Below are positions 17,069-26,233 of a stretch of DNA of 64,000 bases, in pieces. Location of the stretch: positions 1,054,001-1,118,000 of the forward strand of contig NZ_FVZE01000001.1 of assembly GCF_900168325.1 (NCBI RefSeq), written 5' to 3'. The DNA is from Novosphingobium mathurense. Lineage in GTDB: Bacteria; Pseudomonadota; Alphaproteobacteria; Sphingomonadales; Sphingomonadaceae. Numbering within the stretch: position 1 is the first letter of the stretch; each line of letters opens with the position of its first letter. The notes below the pieces were generated by a model. The model was not told where the DNA came from. It saw only the letters and a list, made by a program, of their open reading frames with translations, and made no database searches. Position numbers and translations under genes: made by a program.

Positions 17069-19357
17069 CTGGAACTTGTTGTCGCGCGGGAAGCCGTTGG
17101 GCGGCAGACGTCCCGCCGCGCCGCGCGCAACCTTCCACATCACCATTTCCTTCTCGGTCCGCGTACGCCCCGTATCGCCGCCCATCGTCCAGGACAGGCC
17201 GTCCTCGAGCTTGAGCGTCGTCACGTCGGACATGCCGCCGTCGCGATAGCGCTGCAGCGTCACGCCCTGCCCCTTGGCGAGGACCGGCAGTTCCTCGAGG
17301 CTGAAGATCACCAGCTTGCGGTTCTCACCGACGACCGCGACATGGTCGTGCTCGGGCGGGATCTCCCGCACGACCGCCAGCTTCACCCCCGGCTTGGTCG
17401 ACATCACCGCGCGGCCCTTGCGGGTTTCGGCCAGGATCTCGTCGGACTCTGCAGCAAAGCCGCGGCCGATGTTTGAGGCCAGCAGCAACTGCGCCTTGGG
17501 ACGATGCGCGAAAGCGGCGACGATATGGGCATCGGCATCGATATCCACCATCGTGCGGATCGGTTCACCGAACCCGCGCGCGCCCGGCAGCTTGTCCGCG
17601 CCGAGCGTGTAGAAGCGACCGTTGTCGACCCCGATGAGGATCTTGTCGGTCGTCTGCGCATGGAAGGCGAAAGCTGGGCCGTCGCCCTCCTTGAACTTGA
17701 AGTCGCCATCCAGCGCAACATGGCCCTTGGCCGCACGGATCCAGCCGCGCTGCGAAAGGATCACCGTCACCGGCTCCTTCTCGATCATCGCGTCCATCGA
17801 GAATTCGACCGTCGGCCTGGCCTGCGCGATCGTGGTGCGGCGGCGACCCAGTACCGTGGTCTCGGCGTAGTCCTTGCGCAGCGTCGTCAGGTCGCGCTTG
17901 AGACGGGTGCGCTGGCGTGCCGGGCTGTCGAGCAGCTTCTGCAGGTCTTCCTGCTCCTTGAGCAGGTCGTCGCGTTCCTGCCGCAGCTCCATTTCCTCGA
18001 GCTTGCGCAGGCTGCGCAGGCGCATGTTGAGGATGGCTTCGGCCTGCCTGTCGGTCAGGTTGAATTCTGCCATCATCACCGGCTTGGGCTCGTCCTCGGT
18101 CCGGATGATCTCGATGATCCGGTCGAGGTTGAGATAGGCGATGATGTAGCCTTCGACGAGTTCGAGCCGCGAGGCGATCTTGTCGAGGCGGTGGCGGGTG
18201 CGACGCAGCAGGATGTCGATCTGGCTGTAGACCCACTCCTGCAACAGCAGCTTGATGCCCATCACGCCCGGAGTTCGGTGCGAATCCAGCACGTTGAGAT
18301 TGAGACTGAACTTCGATTCGAGGTCGGTGAGCCGGTAGAGGCTCTCCTTGAGCAGTTCGGGATCGACGTTCCGGCTCTTGGGCACGAAGACGATACGGAT
18401 CTGCTCGTCGCTCTCGTCGCGGATGTCTTCGAGGATCGGCAGCTTCTTGTCGGCAATGAGCTGCGCGACCTGCTCGATCAGCTTGCCCTTGGCAAGCATG
18501 TAGGGGATCTCACTGATGACGAGCTGCCACTGCCCGCTGCTCAGCTTTTCGATGCCCGTCTCTTCCCAGTTGCCGTCCCCGTCCTTGCCGGTCGAGAAGC
18601 GCCCGCGCATCCGGAAGGCCCCCTTGCCGGTCTCATAAGCGTGGGAAATCGCCTCTGGGCTATCGACCACGAGGCCCCCGGTCGCGAAGTCCGGACCATG
18701 GAACACTTCCATGAGCTGGGCATGTTCGGCATGGGGATTGTCGATCAGCAGCAGCGTGGCATCGATGATCTCGGCCACGTTGTGGCTCGGGATCGAGGTC
18801 GCCATGCCCACCGCGATACCGGTGGCCCCGTTGGCCAGCAGGTTCGGGAACAGGCCGGGGAATATCTCCGGCTCGCTTTCCTCGCCATTGTAGGTGGGGA
18901 CGAAGTCGACCGTACCTTCGTCCAGCCCCGACATGAGTTGGATCGCCGTGCGCGTCAGGCGCGCTTCGGTGTAGCGATAGGCCGCCGCGTTATCGCCGTC
19001 GATATTGCCGAAGTTGCCTTGCCCCTCAACCAGCGGGTAGCGCAGCGAGAAGTCCTGCGCGAGACGGACCATCGCGTCATAGACCGAGGCGTCGCCATGC
19101 GGGTGATACTTACCGATGACATCGCCGACGACGCGGGCGGATTTCTTGTAGGCGCTCGCCGGATCGAGCTTGAGCTGCCGCATCGCCCAGAGCAGGCGAC
19201 GGTGCACCGGCTTCAGACCGTCCCTGAGGTCAGGCAGCGAACGCGCTGTAATCGTGGACAGGGCATAGACGAGATAACGCTCGGACAGAGCGGCGTCGAA
19301 AGGCGCATCGACGATGGCGTCGAAGGGATCGGATTCGTCTTCTGTCAAAGTCACCAT
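17066..19357 (-). CDS. parC: DNA topoisomerase IV subunit A
   Basis: A 763-residue type IIA topoisomerase subunit that breaks and rejoins DNA to decatenate sister chromosomes. The quinolone-resistance region reads [20 protein letters not shown], and the catalytic tyrosine is in [14 protein letters not shown]. The C-terminal beta-pinwheel carries GARGFGEPI and is shorter than in GyrA, which supports ParC. The start [24 protein letters not shown] fits the alphaproteobacterial length. The serine position usually altered in quinolone resistance is Ser in DASVYDA. Confidence 0.93.
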   Translation of the reverse strand: MVTLTEDESDPFDAIVDAPFDAALSERYLVYALSTITARSLPDLRDGLKPVHRRLLWAMRQLKLDPASAYKKSARVVGDVIGKYHPHGDASVYDAMVRLAQDFSLRYPLVEGQGNFGNIDGDNAAAYRYTEARLTRTAIQLMSGLDEGTVDFVPTYNGEESEPEIFPGLFPNLLANGATGIAVGMATSIPSHNVAEIIDATLLLIDNPHAEHAQLMEVFHGPDFATGGLVVDSPEAISHAYETGKGAFRMRGRFSTGKDGDGNWEETGIEKLSSGQWQLVISEIPYMLAKGKLIEQVAQLIADKKLPILEDIRDESDEQIRIVFVPKSRNVDPELLKESLYRLTDLESKFSLNLNVLDSHRTPGVMGIKLLLQEWVYSQIDILLRRTRHRLDKIASRLELVEGYIIAYLNLDRIIEIIRTEDEPKPVMMAEFNLTDRQAEAILNMRLRSLRKLEEMELRQERDDLLKEQEDLQKLLDSPARQRTRLKRDLTTLRKDYAETTVLGRRRTTIAQARPTVEFSMDAMIEKEPVTVILSQRGWIRAAKGHVALDGDFKFKEGDGPAFAFHAQTTDKILIGVDNGRFYTLGADKLPGARGFGEPIRTMVDIDADAHIVAAFAHRPKAQLLLASNIGRGFAAESDEILAETRKGRAVMSTKPGVKLAVVREIPPEHDHVAVVGENRKLVIFSLEELPVLAKGQGVTLQRYRDGGMSDVTTLKLEDGLSWTMGGDTGRTRTEKEMVMWKVARGAAGRLPPNGFPRDNKFQ

Positions 19358-19621
19358 GGTTTGCCAGCACTAGCAGTGCCGACCCGCGGTCCAAAGCCGC
19401 ATTTCCCCGTTTTCCATAACTTGCCGCAAGGCTGCTCATTATCGTCGCCGCGCTGAGGTCATGTAGCCTTGCTCCAGGCTGGCAATCCAGGGGGCGGGGC
19501 GCCGGTCGAGCCCGATCACCGGACTGCCCCGCGAACGCGCCGAGCCGTTGGCGCTTCCCGGAACTGCGCCCGCTCCTCACCCGTTCTCCCTGCAACCCCT
19601 CAGCTCCAAGGAGATTCATCG

Positions 19622-20161
19622 ATGACCAAAAAGGTCCTCATCATCGCCACCAACGGCTTCGAACAGTCGGAACTTCTCAAGCCGCGCGAGGCCCTTGAAT
19701 CGGCAGGCATCGAAACGACTGTCGCCAGCCCGGAAACCGGTCAGATCAAAGGCTGGAACCACAAGGAATGGGGCGAAAGCGTGGATGTCGACATCGACAT
19801 CGAGGACGTGCTCGCCAGCCAGTTCGACGCAATCGTCCTGCCCGGAGGACAGATGAACCCCGACAACCTGCGCATGAACCGCACGGTCGTCGATCTCGTG
19901 CGCACTTTCGTCGATGGCGGCAAGCCTGTGGCGGCGATATGCCATGGACCGTGGCTTCTGGCCGAGGCGGATTGCCTCGCCGGTCGCACCGTCACCAGTT
20001 GGCCCTCGATCCGCACCGACCTGTCGAATGCGGGCGCCACGGTCGTCGACAAGGAAGTGGTCGTGGACGGCAATCTCATCACCAGTCGCAAGCCGGACGA
20101 CATCCCGGCCTTCTCCAGCGCGGTGATCGAAGCCGTCAACGCCATGGCCGAAGCGGCCTGA
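19622..20161 (+). CDS. DJ-1/PfpI family protein (type 1 glutamine amidotransferase-like)
   Basis: A 179-residue cytoplasmic protein. The nucleophile cysteine is in VAAICHGPWLLAEA with the adjacent histidine, and the glutamate is in the early RE segment (LLKPREALE). IVLPGGQMNPDNLR is the family's glycine-rich strand. Members are described as intracellular proteases or glyoxalase/deglycase stress proteins; which activity applies here is not decidable. AAGGAG lies upstream of the ATG at 19622. The 264-base gap to parC shows no RNA gene or motif that I recognise. Confidence 0.88.
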   Translation: MTKKVLIIATNGFEQSELLKPREALESAGIETTVASPETGQIKGWNHKEWGESVDVDIDIEDVLASQFDAIVLPGGQMNPDNLRMNRTVVDLVRTFVDGGKPVAAICHGPWLLAEADCLAGRTVTSWPSIRTDLSNAGATVVDKEVVVDGNLITSRKPDDIPAFSSAVIEAVNAMAEAA

Positions 20162-20182
20162 CGCGACCTGCCCGTTCGCGGA

Positions 20183-20515
20183 TCAGCCGATCTGCATGTC
20201 GTGAGAAACGCCGGGAATGCGCAATTCGATACCGTCGAGCGCCTCGGTCAGTTCGATCTGGCATGACAGGCGGCTGGTCCGCGTCACGCCGGCGGCAAGA
20301 TCGAGCATGTCCTCTTCATCGTTGGAAGCGGGCTCCAGCTTCTCGAACCATTCCGGCGCCACGATCACATGACAGGTGGAGCAGGCCATCTGCCCTTCGC
20401 AGGTCCCTTCCAGCGGCATCCCGGCCGCTTGCGCCACCTCGAGAAGGCATGCCCCTGCTTCGGCCTCAACCGTAAGCTTGTTTCCATCGGCAGTTACAAA
20501 TCGAACGCTCAGCAA
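20183..20515 (-). CDS. 2Fe-2S ferredoxin (adrenodoxin type)
   Basis: A 110-residue electron-transfer protein. Cluster ligands are Cys39, Cys45, Cys48 and Cys85 (GTCEGQMACSTCH and SRLSCQIEL), which is the CX5CX2C..C pattern of the adrenodoxin/FdxB class involved in Fe-S assembly or P450 reduction. The TTG at 20515 is chosen because GGGAG lies 6 bases upstream; longer frames begin inside the cysteine desulfurase gene. It is the third gene of a minus-strand run with two cysteine desulfurases, so a role in Fe-S cluster assembly is likely. Confidence 0.9.
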   Translation of the reverse strand: MLSVRFVTADGNKLTVEAEAGACLLEVAQAAGMPLEGTCEGQMACSTCHVIVAPEWFEKLEPASNDEEDMLDLAAGVTRTSRLSCQIELTEALDGIELRIPGVSHDMQIG

Positions 20516-20516
20516 T

Positions 20517-21596
20517 TCAGACTCCCTGCGCCGCCGCCGCGGCATCTATTTGTGCGCAGGCATCCTCCAATTCCCGGACCTCAGTATATCTCCCGAATCC
20601 GAGACGGATAGAGGCTTTGGCATCCCTGTCGACAAGTCCGATCCCTTTCAGGACGTGACTGGTCCGTCCGGAACCGCTGGCACAGGCCGATCCTGCCGAA
20701 AAAGCGACCTGGCGCAACTCGGACATTAGTCGGGTCACGTCGAGCCCGGGCAGGCGCAGGTTGAGGTTACCCAGCCATCGACTTTCTTCCGATCCATTGA
20801 GCGTCCAGCGGCCGAGTATCTCGCGGGCCCGCTTCCACAGGAGCGCGACATGGGCCTCGTCTTCCTCCATGCGCGCCAACGATAGGGCCGCAGCCGCCCC
20901 GAAACCGGCACACAAGGCCGGACTGAGCGTGCCTGAACGCAATCCCTGTTCCTGCCCGCCACCGAGGATCAGCGGGGCGAGTTCCAGCCCGTCGCGGACC
21001 CAAAGCGCTCCGATGCCCTTGGGACCGTAGAGCTTGTGTGCGGACACGGCGATAATATCTGCATTGGCAGGCGGCGCGATCTTGCCCGCGCCCTGCACCG
21101 CATCGCACAGGAACAGCGCCCCGGCGGCATGGGCTGCATCGGCAAGCCGCCCCACCGGCTGAATCGTGCCAATCTCGTTGTTGACCTGCATGACCGCGAC
21201 CAAGCCGATCCCTTGGCGGAGCGAGACCGCAGGATCGACCAACCCCTCTTCGTCGACGGGCAGGATAGTCGTGGCGGGATCGAGCGTCCGAGCCGTATCG
21301 AGCACTGCGGCATGTTCGATGGCCGAGACGGCAAGATGCCTGCGCCCCACACCGGCAAGCGCGAGGTTGAGCGCCTCGGTCGCGCCGGATGTGAAGACGA
21401 CACGACCACCGGGCGGGAGAAGCGCGGCAACCTGATCGCGCGCCACTTCCACCGCCGCAGCGGCCGCCCGGCCCGGACGATGCGGGCTGTGCGGATTGGC
21501 GAAACCCATGGTGCCCGGCCCGCCAAGCCAGGGCCTCATCGCCTCGAGCGCTTCGGGCGCGAGCGGCGTCGTCGCCTGATAGTCGAGGTAGATCAT
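20517..21596 (-). CDS. Cysteine desulfurase family protein (second of a tandem pair)
   Basis: A 359-residue PLP enzyme of the NifS/IscS family, which releases sulfur from cysteine as an enzyme persulfide. The PLP lysine is in VSAHKLYGPKGIGALWV, and the catalytic cysteine loop is SAGSACASGSG. The N-terminus MIYLDYQATTPLAPEA is typical. It is shorter than IscS (about 400 residues). The start overlaps the stop of the upstream paralogue (ATGA), so the pair is translationally coupled. Confidence 0.88.
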   Translation of the reverse strand: MIYLDYQATTPLAPEALEAMRPWLGGPGTMGFANPHSPHRPGRAAAAAVEVARDQVAALLPPGGRVVFTSGATEALNLALAGVGRRHLAVSAIEHAAVLDTARTLDPATTILPVDEEGLVDPAVSLRQGIGLVAVMQVNNEIGTIQPVGRLADAAHAAGALFLCDAVQGAGKIAPPANADIIAVSAHKLYGPKGIGALWVRDGLELAPLILGGGQEQGLRSGTLSPALCAGFGAAAALSLARMEEDEAHVALLWKRAREILGRWTLNGSEESRWLGNLNLRLPGLDVTRLMSELRQVAFSAGSACASGSGRTSHVLKGIGLVDRDAKASIRLGFGRYTEVRELEDACAQIDAAAAAQGV

Positions 21597-22642
21597 TCCA
21601 CTGCCTGCTTTCCGGCGATCTCGCGCCATGCGTCGAGGAAACGGTCGATGTCCGCCTCCTGAGTTTCCCGTCCGATGCTCACACGGATGACCTCGGAAGC
21701 CGCCTTGTCGTCCAGCCCCATGGCTGAAAGCACGTGACTGGTACGCAGCGAGCCCGAGGAACAGGCGCTTCCAGCCGAAACCGCTATGCCCATCGCGTCA
21801 AAGCGAATGAGCTGCGCGGCCGAGGATTTGCCGGGCATGCGATACCCCCCGATCGTCGGACTGCGTTTCGCATCGGCCGCAATCACCTCGCCACCGGCGG
21901 CGACAATACCCGCTTCCAGCTTGCCGCGCAGCCGCGCCGCTTCGCCCATCCAGTCGCAACCGGCATCCAGAGCCGCCGCCATCGCCAGCACGCCCGGCAG
22001 GTTTTCCGTCCCCGCGCGATAGCCGCGCTCCTGCCCACCGACCGGTTCGAGCAGCGCCCAGTCGCGCACCAGCAGCGCGCCAATTCCAATCGGCCCGCCG
22101 AACTTGTGCGCCGCGAGAGCGATCAGGTCGGCATCGGGGAGCGAGAGTTTTCCCGCCGCTTGCGCGCAATCGGCGAGGAGGATGCCGCCGCTCTCGCGCA
22201 GTTTCACGGCTATCCCGTCGAGCGGCTGGATGACCCCGGTCTCGCTGTTCACCTGCTGAACCGCAACAAGGCCATCGCCGCCCGCCGAATCCGCATCGAC
22301 ATGGCCCGAGGCGTCCACAGGCAAGCGCCGCGCATCACCGGCATGGCGCAGCACCGCTTCGTGTTCGACAGGAGAAACCGCGCGTAGCGGCTTCTTGCTG
22401 CGCCCGATCGCCAGCGCGAGCGCTTCGCTGGCGCCCGAAGTGAACACCACTTCGCCCGTCCACCCCAGCAGTTGCGCGATTCTTGCGCGCGCCTCCTCCA
22501 AGGCTGCGCGCGCCGCGCGGCCTTGCCGATGGGGACTGGAAGGATTGGCCCAGATCGCCGCTCCTTCGAGCCAGGCATCGCGCGCGGCAGGCAGGAGCGG
22601 TGTGGTTGCCGCATGGTCTAGATAGAGTGGTTTGGTCGACAT
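21593..22642 (-). CDS. Cysteine desulfurase family protein (first of a tandem pair)
   Basis: A 349-residue paralogue of the following gene. YLDHAATTPLLPAA is at the N-terminus, the PLP lysine is in LAAHKFGGPIGIGALLV and the catalytic loop is SAGSACSSGSL. The two paralogues are clearly diverged, so this is an old duplication and not a recent one. The ATG at 22642 is preferred over TTG 22651. Tandem NifS-like genes feeding a ferredoxin suggest specialised sulfur transfer, possibly for Fe-S assembly or tRNA thiolation. Confidence 0.88.
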   Translation of the reverse strand: MSTKPLYLDHAATTPLLPAARDAWLEGAAIWANPSSPHRQGRAARAALEEARARIAQLLGWTGEVVFTSGASEALALAIGRSKKPLRAVSPVEHEAVLRHAGDARRLPVDASGHVDADSAGGDGLVAVQQVNSETGVIQPLDGIAVKLRESGGILLADCAQAAGKLSLPDADLIALAAHKFGGPIGIGALLVRDWALLEPVGGQERGYRAGTENLPGVLAMAAALDAGCDWMGEAARLRGKLEAGIVAAGGEVIAADAKRSPTIGGYRMPGKSSAAQLIRFDAMGIAVSAGSACSSGSLRTSHVLSAMGLDDKAASEVIRVSIGRETQEADIDRFLDAWREIAGKQAVE

Positions 22643-22773
22643 CGCTTGCAAAGTTGTTTTCAGAGCAAAGGTTTCTATATAGCGAACCTCATCTTTTCCA
22701 CTCCCGCAGGTGGCAGGCGATCAGGATCGCCGCCGGTTGGCGGGAGTTTCAACAGGTCAGGTCCCGAACGCAT

Positions 22774-23430
22774 ATGCCCGCAGTCATCTTCCCCGGTCCC
22801 GAAGGTCGCCTCGAAGGCCGGTTCCAACCCGCGCCGCGCCCGCGTGCGCCGGTCGCGATGATCCTTCACCCGCACCCGCAGGCGGGCGGCACGATGAACG
22901 ACCGCATCACGCAGCACCTGTACAAGACGTTCGTGGCACGCGGCTTCGCGACCTTGCGCTTCAACTTCCGCGGCGTAGGCCGCAGCCAGGGCAGCTTCGA
23001 CAACGGCATCGGAGAGCTTTCGGACGCAGCCGCCGCGCTCGACTGGGTGCAGTCGATCCACCCCGAAGCCTCGACCACCTGGATCGCGGGCACCAGCTTC
23101 GGCGCGCTGATCGGCATGCAACTGCTGATGCGCCGTCCGGAGATTCGCGGGTTCATCTCGATCGCTCCGCCGGCGAACATGTACGACTTCAGCTTCCTGG
23201 CGCCCTGCCCCGCCTCGGGCATCATCATTCAGGGCACCGCAGACACCGTGGTCACCCCGAATGCGGTACAGAAGCTGGTCGACAAGCTGCGCACGCAAAA
23301 ACACATCACCATCCACCACGACGAGATTCCGCGCGCCAACCACTTCTTCGAGAACGAGATGGGCGACCTGATGCGCGCCGTCGACAACTACCTCGACATG
23401 CGCCTCGCGCCGGACTGCCCGATCAAGTAA
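22774..23430 (+). CDS. Alpha/beta hydrolase
   Basis: A 218-residue serine hydrolase fold. HPHPQAGGTMNDR carries the oxyanion region, RGFATLRFNFRGVGRSQG is the strand-helix segment, and the nucleophile serine is in WIAGTSFGALIGMQ. A C-terminal histidine (ANHFFENE) completes the triad. This type is widespread in alphaproteobacteria and is of unknown substrate. Divergent from the cysteine desulfurase pair. Long upstream frame rejected; ATG 22774 gives the usual length. Confidence 0.82.
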   Translation: MPAVIFPGPEGRLEGRFQPAPRPRAPVAMILHPHPQAGGTMNDRITQHLYKTFVARGFATLRFNFRGVGRSQGSFDNGIGELSDAAAALDWVQSIHPEASTTWIAGTSFGALIGMQLLMRRPEIRGFISIAPPANMYDFSFLAPCPASGIIIQGTADTVVTPNAVQKLVDKLRTQKHITIHHDEIPRANHFFENEMGDLMRAVDNYLDMRLAPDCPIK

Positions 23431-23464
23431 GTGGGCATCGCCATGAAATTGCAAAGGCGTCGGA

Positions 23465-23677
23465 TCATTCCGGCGCCTTTTGCTTGTCTGCCTGGGTGAC
23501 GAGCGACTGGCCTTCGGAATTAGGCAATGTCCAGATCACGACATTGGCCGCCATAACTATGGCCAGGACCAGCATCAGCATCGCCTGCTTGCGGAAGCCT
23601 CCGCGACGAAACAGTGCGACGGCGCCCAGCACGAGGGCGATGGCGGTCAGCACGAGAAGGGAAATCGCGATATCCAT
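23465..23677 (-). CDS. Small membrane protein, hypothetical
   Basis: A 70-residue protein with two hydrophobic segments (about residues 3-22 and 32-50) separated by RRGGFRKQ, so a hairpin in the inner membrane with both ends on the periplasmic side is likely by the positive-inside rule. The family is not recognised. The tail is polar (NSEGQSLVTQADKQ). GGGCGT precedes the ATG at 23677. The gene converges on the hydrolase and has no obvious operon partner. Confidence 0.6.
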   Translation of the reverse strand: MDIAISLLVLTAIALVLGAVALFRRGGFRKQAMLMLVLAIVMAANVVIWTLPNSEGQSLVTQADKQKAPE

Positions 23678-23755
23678 ACCACGCCCTCTAGCGCAGTGGG
23701 CATAGCCGCGCGAGCGCGTTTGACTTGTCAGATGGCCCCCGCCAACTTCCCGGCC

Positions 23756-25663
23756 ATGACAAACACCCCCCCTGTTTTCAGCCACCCCCATGTTTCCAAC
23801 CCGATGTCGCGCCGCTCGGCGCTGCATTTGCTTGCAGCAGGAACGGCGAGCCTTGCCCTTCCCGGCTGCGCCCGCTCGATAGCCGGAACGCCGCCGCCCC
23901 CTGCCCCTGCAACACCTGCAAGCCAGTCCGGAACTGCGCAGGCTTCGGCCCTGCTCGACAGGATCGCGTGGCGCCTGCTCGAACATGCGCCCGAAGCCGC
24001 GACCAGCCTTGGCGTCGACGAAGGCGAACATGCAGCGCTGCGCTATCGCCTCGAAGACCGTTCCGCAGCAGGCAAGGCCAGGCTTGCCCGGACCTTGAGC
24101 GAAGACCTCGCCCGGGTCGAAGCCGTCGACACCGCCGAACTCGATCCTTCCACCCAGACCAGCCTTGCCGTCGTCAGAAGCGCCTACCGGACCGCGCTCG
24201 ACGGTCTAGCCCAGCCTTATGGCGACGTCGCCGTCGGCGGCTGGCGCAACACGCCCTATGTCGTGATCCAGAACGTGGGCGCCTATCTCGACACGCCGCG
24301 CTTCCTCGACGCAGATCATACGATCAAGACCGAGGCCGATGCGCAAGCCTACGTCGCACGGCTCGGCCAGATGGACCAGCAGCTCGACGGCGAGCTGGAC
24401 CGGATGAAGGACGCGGCAGCGCAGGGGCTTGTCCCGCCCGACTTCCTGCTTGACCGGGCCATTGCGCAGATGACCGGCACGATCGCAGACGCGCGCGACA
24501 ACGGTGGTGGCCTCGTCCATTCGCTGGTCAGCCGCACCACGTCGATCCCGGGCAACTGGGAAGCGCGCGCGAGAGAGATCGTTGCAAAGCGGACCCTGCC
24601 TGCGCTCGAACGCCAACTTGCCGAACTCAAGCGCCAGCGGACAATCGCCAAGGGCGATCCGGGCATGCGCGAGCGACCGGGCGGCGAAGCGTTCTACGCT
24701 TGGGCACTAAGGGCGAGCACCACCACGCAGGTACCGCCTTCCGAAGTCCACCAGCGCGGACTGGAGGAACTGGCAGCGCTCCACGCGCGCATGGATCCGA
24801 TCCTCAAGTCTCTCGGCTATAGCGACGGTTCGGTCGGCATGCGCATGGCGGCGCTGGGCAAGGACAAGCGCTTCATGTTCCCCGGAGGCGATCCCGGCCG
24901 CGCCGAAATCCTCTCCTTCATTCGCAAGCGGATCGACTGGATCCGCGCACGGATGCCGCGCGCCTTCCGCGAAGTCGTGGCGGGCAATGTCGAGGTACGC
25001 CGCCTGCCGCTCGCTGAGGAACCGGGCGCGCCGACGGCCTATGGCGGTGCGGGTTCGATCGACGGATCGGTACCCGGCAAGATGTGGATCAACTTGCGCA
25101 CTACCGACCTGCACCGCAAGTACGACCTGCCCACGCTCGTCCACCATGAGGCGATTCCGGGCCACGTCTGGCAGGGTGAATACGCCAACCGCCTGCCGCT
25201 GATCCGCTCGATCCTGGCGTTCAATGCCTATTCGGAAGGCTGGGCGCTATACGGAGAGCAACTGGCCGACGAACTGGGCGCCTATGACGACGATCCGGTC
25301 GGCCGCCTCGGCTACCTGCAGTCCATCGCCTTTCGCGCCTGTCGCATGGTCGTCGACACCGGGCTGCACACCAAGGGCTGGACTCGTGAGCAGGCCGTGC
25401 GCTTCTTCATGGAGAAGAACGGCAACAAGCGCGAGGAAGTGGTCAACGAAGTCGACCGCTACTGCTCATGGCCGGGTCAGGCCTGCGGGTACAAGATGGG
25501 CCACAGCGAGATCAACCGGCAGCGTGAACGCGCCATCGCCGCGCTCGGCAATGGCTACGACCTGCGGGACTTCGACCAGGCCGTCGTCGATGGCGGCAAT
25601 GTTCCGCTCGACGTGCTGGCGGACAATATCGAACACTACATTGCGCGAATGAAATCCGCCTGA
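23756..25663 (+). CDS. DUF885 family metallopeptidase-like lipoprotein
   Basis: About 635 residues. The zinc motif HHEAIPGHVWQGEY (HExxH class) and the downstream glutamate in FNAYSEGWALYGEQLADE are characteristic of the DUF885 family of predicted peptidases. The N-terminus SRRSALHLLAAGTASLALPGC has a twin arginine and a lipobox-like cysteine, so Tat export and lipidation are plausible. The start could instead be ATG 23804, directly before the twin arginine. Sphingomonads carry many copies, probably for peptide scavenging. Confidence 0.82.
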   Translation: MTNTPPVFSHPHVSNPMSRRSALHLLAAGTASLALPGCARSIAGTPPPPAPATPASQSGTAQASALLDRIAWRLLEHAPEAATSLGVDEGEHAALRYRLEDRSAAGKARLARTLSEDLARVEAVDTAELDPSTQTSLAVVRSAYRTALDGLAQPYGDVAVGGWRNTPYVVIQNVGAYLDTPRFLDADHTIKTEADAQAYVARLGQMDQQLDGELDRMKDAAAQGLVPPDFLLDRAIAQMTGTIADARDNGGGLVHSLVSRTTSIPGNWEARAREIVAKRTLPALERQLAELKRQRTIAKGDPGMRERPGGEAFYAWALRASTTTQVPPSEVHQRGLEELAALHARMDPILKSLGYSDGSVGMRMAALGKDKRFMFPGGDPGRAEILSFIRKRIDWIRARMPRAFREVVAGNVEVRRLPLAEEPGAPTAYGGAGSIDGSVPGKMWINLRTTDLHRKYDLPTLVHHEAIPGHVWQGEYANRLPLIRSILAFNAYSEGWALYGEQLADELGAYDDDPVGRLGYLQSIAFRACRMVVDTGLHTKGWTREQAVRFFMEKNGNKREEVVNEVDRYCSWPGQACGYKMGHSEINRQRERAIAALGNGYDLRDFDQAVVDGGNVPLDVLADNIEHYIARMKSA

Positions 25664-25672
25664 CTTCTGCTT

Positions 25673-25712
25673 CCGGACGCGCGGCTTCCCCTTCGAGGAA
25701 CCGCACGTCCGG
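25673..25712. terminator. Imperfect long hairpin between convergent genes
   Basis: CCGGACG, GCGG and TTCC pair with GGAA, CCGC and CGTCCGG across a 7-base loop, with two small interruptions. The element starts 10 bases after the peptidase stop. There is no U-tract, so this is a probable transcript end, not a textbook terminator. Confidence 0.5.
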
Positions 25713-25731
25713 GAGTGGCAGGCGGGGTCCC

Positions 25732-26085
25732 TTACTTCTTCCCGAAGAAACCTTTGGCCATGTCGGTCAGGTCGTCGATGGCGCTGCCATCACCATCCCT
25801 GTCGAAGATGGCAGAGAACCTGGCAGGGTCCCGGGCCACTTCACCCGCGAACTGGCTGAGCGAACCCTCACCGCCGATCGCAGTGATGACCTTCATGATG
25901 GTGTCGAGGTCGAGGCCGGTCCTGTCGGCGGCAAGCTGCGCCGTGTCGCCGGGTTCCTGATGCGCCATGCCAAGCGCGGCAATCGCCTTTTCGGCCATCG
26001 CCGGATCGATGCCCAACTGGCCCGCCAGATTGGCAACGTCCGCGTGTTCGCTCACCTGGCCGAGAATGCCGTCGAAAAGTCCCAT
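25732..26085 (-). CDS. Hypothetical small soluble protein with EF-hand-like loop
   Basis: A 117-residue acidic, mostly helical protein that starts MGLFDGILGQVSEHADVAN. It resembles the YidB/DUF937-type proteins in composition, but I cannot assign the family firmly. Near the C-terminus FDRDGDGSAIDDLTDM fits the DxDxDG calcium-loop pattern, so metal binding is possible. No signal peptide. It is single-standing, between the DUF885 gene and the pckA terminator. Confidence 0.65.
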   Translation of the reverse strand: MGLFDGILGQVSEHADVANLAGQLGIDPAMAEKAIAALGMAHQEPGDTAQLAADRTGLDLDTIMKVITAIGGEGSLSQFAGEVARDPARFSAIFDRDGDGSAIDDLTDMAKGFFGKK

Positions 26086-26170
26086 GCGCCGATCTCCAGA
26101 TTATCGAGGACGGCAGGATGCCGCATTACGGTGACGGTACAAGGACTTCTCGACGAACTGGCTTCGCTGC

Positions 26171-26210
26171 AAAGAGAAAGGCCCCGGAACCGCAGTTCCG
26201 GGGCCTCTTT
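26171..26210 (-). terminator. Rho-independent terminator of pckA
   Basis: An 11-bp GC-rich stem (GGCCCCGGAAC / GTTCCGGGGCC, loop CGCA) begins 24 bases past the pckA stop and is followed on the minus strand by TTTCTCTTT. A shorter T-run on the plus strand gives weak bidirectional potential. Confidence 0.88.
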
Positions 26211-26233
26211 CCCGTCAGTCCGTCAGGCGCCGG

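Noticed and set aside
17504..19456. Long plus-strand open frame opposite parC
   Set aside because: High third-position GC on the coding strand opens the opposite frame; no motif, no start context, and parC is unmistakable.
19358..19621. Possible small RNA gene between parC and the PfpI gene
   Set aside because: No tRNA, SRP RNA core (GGAAGGAAGCA-like) or strong terminator is visible; probably only a promoter region.
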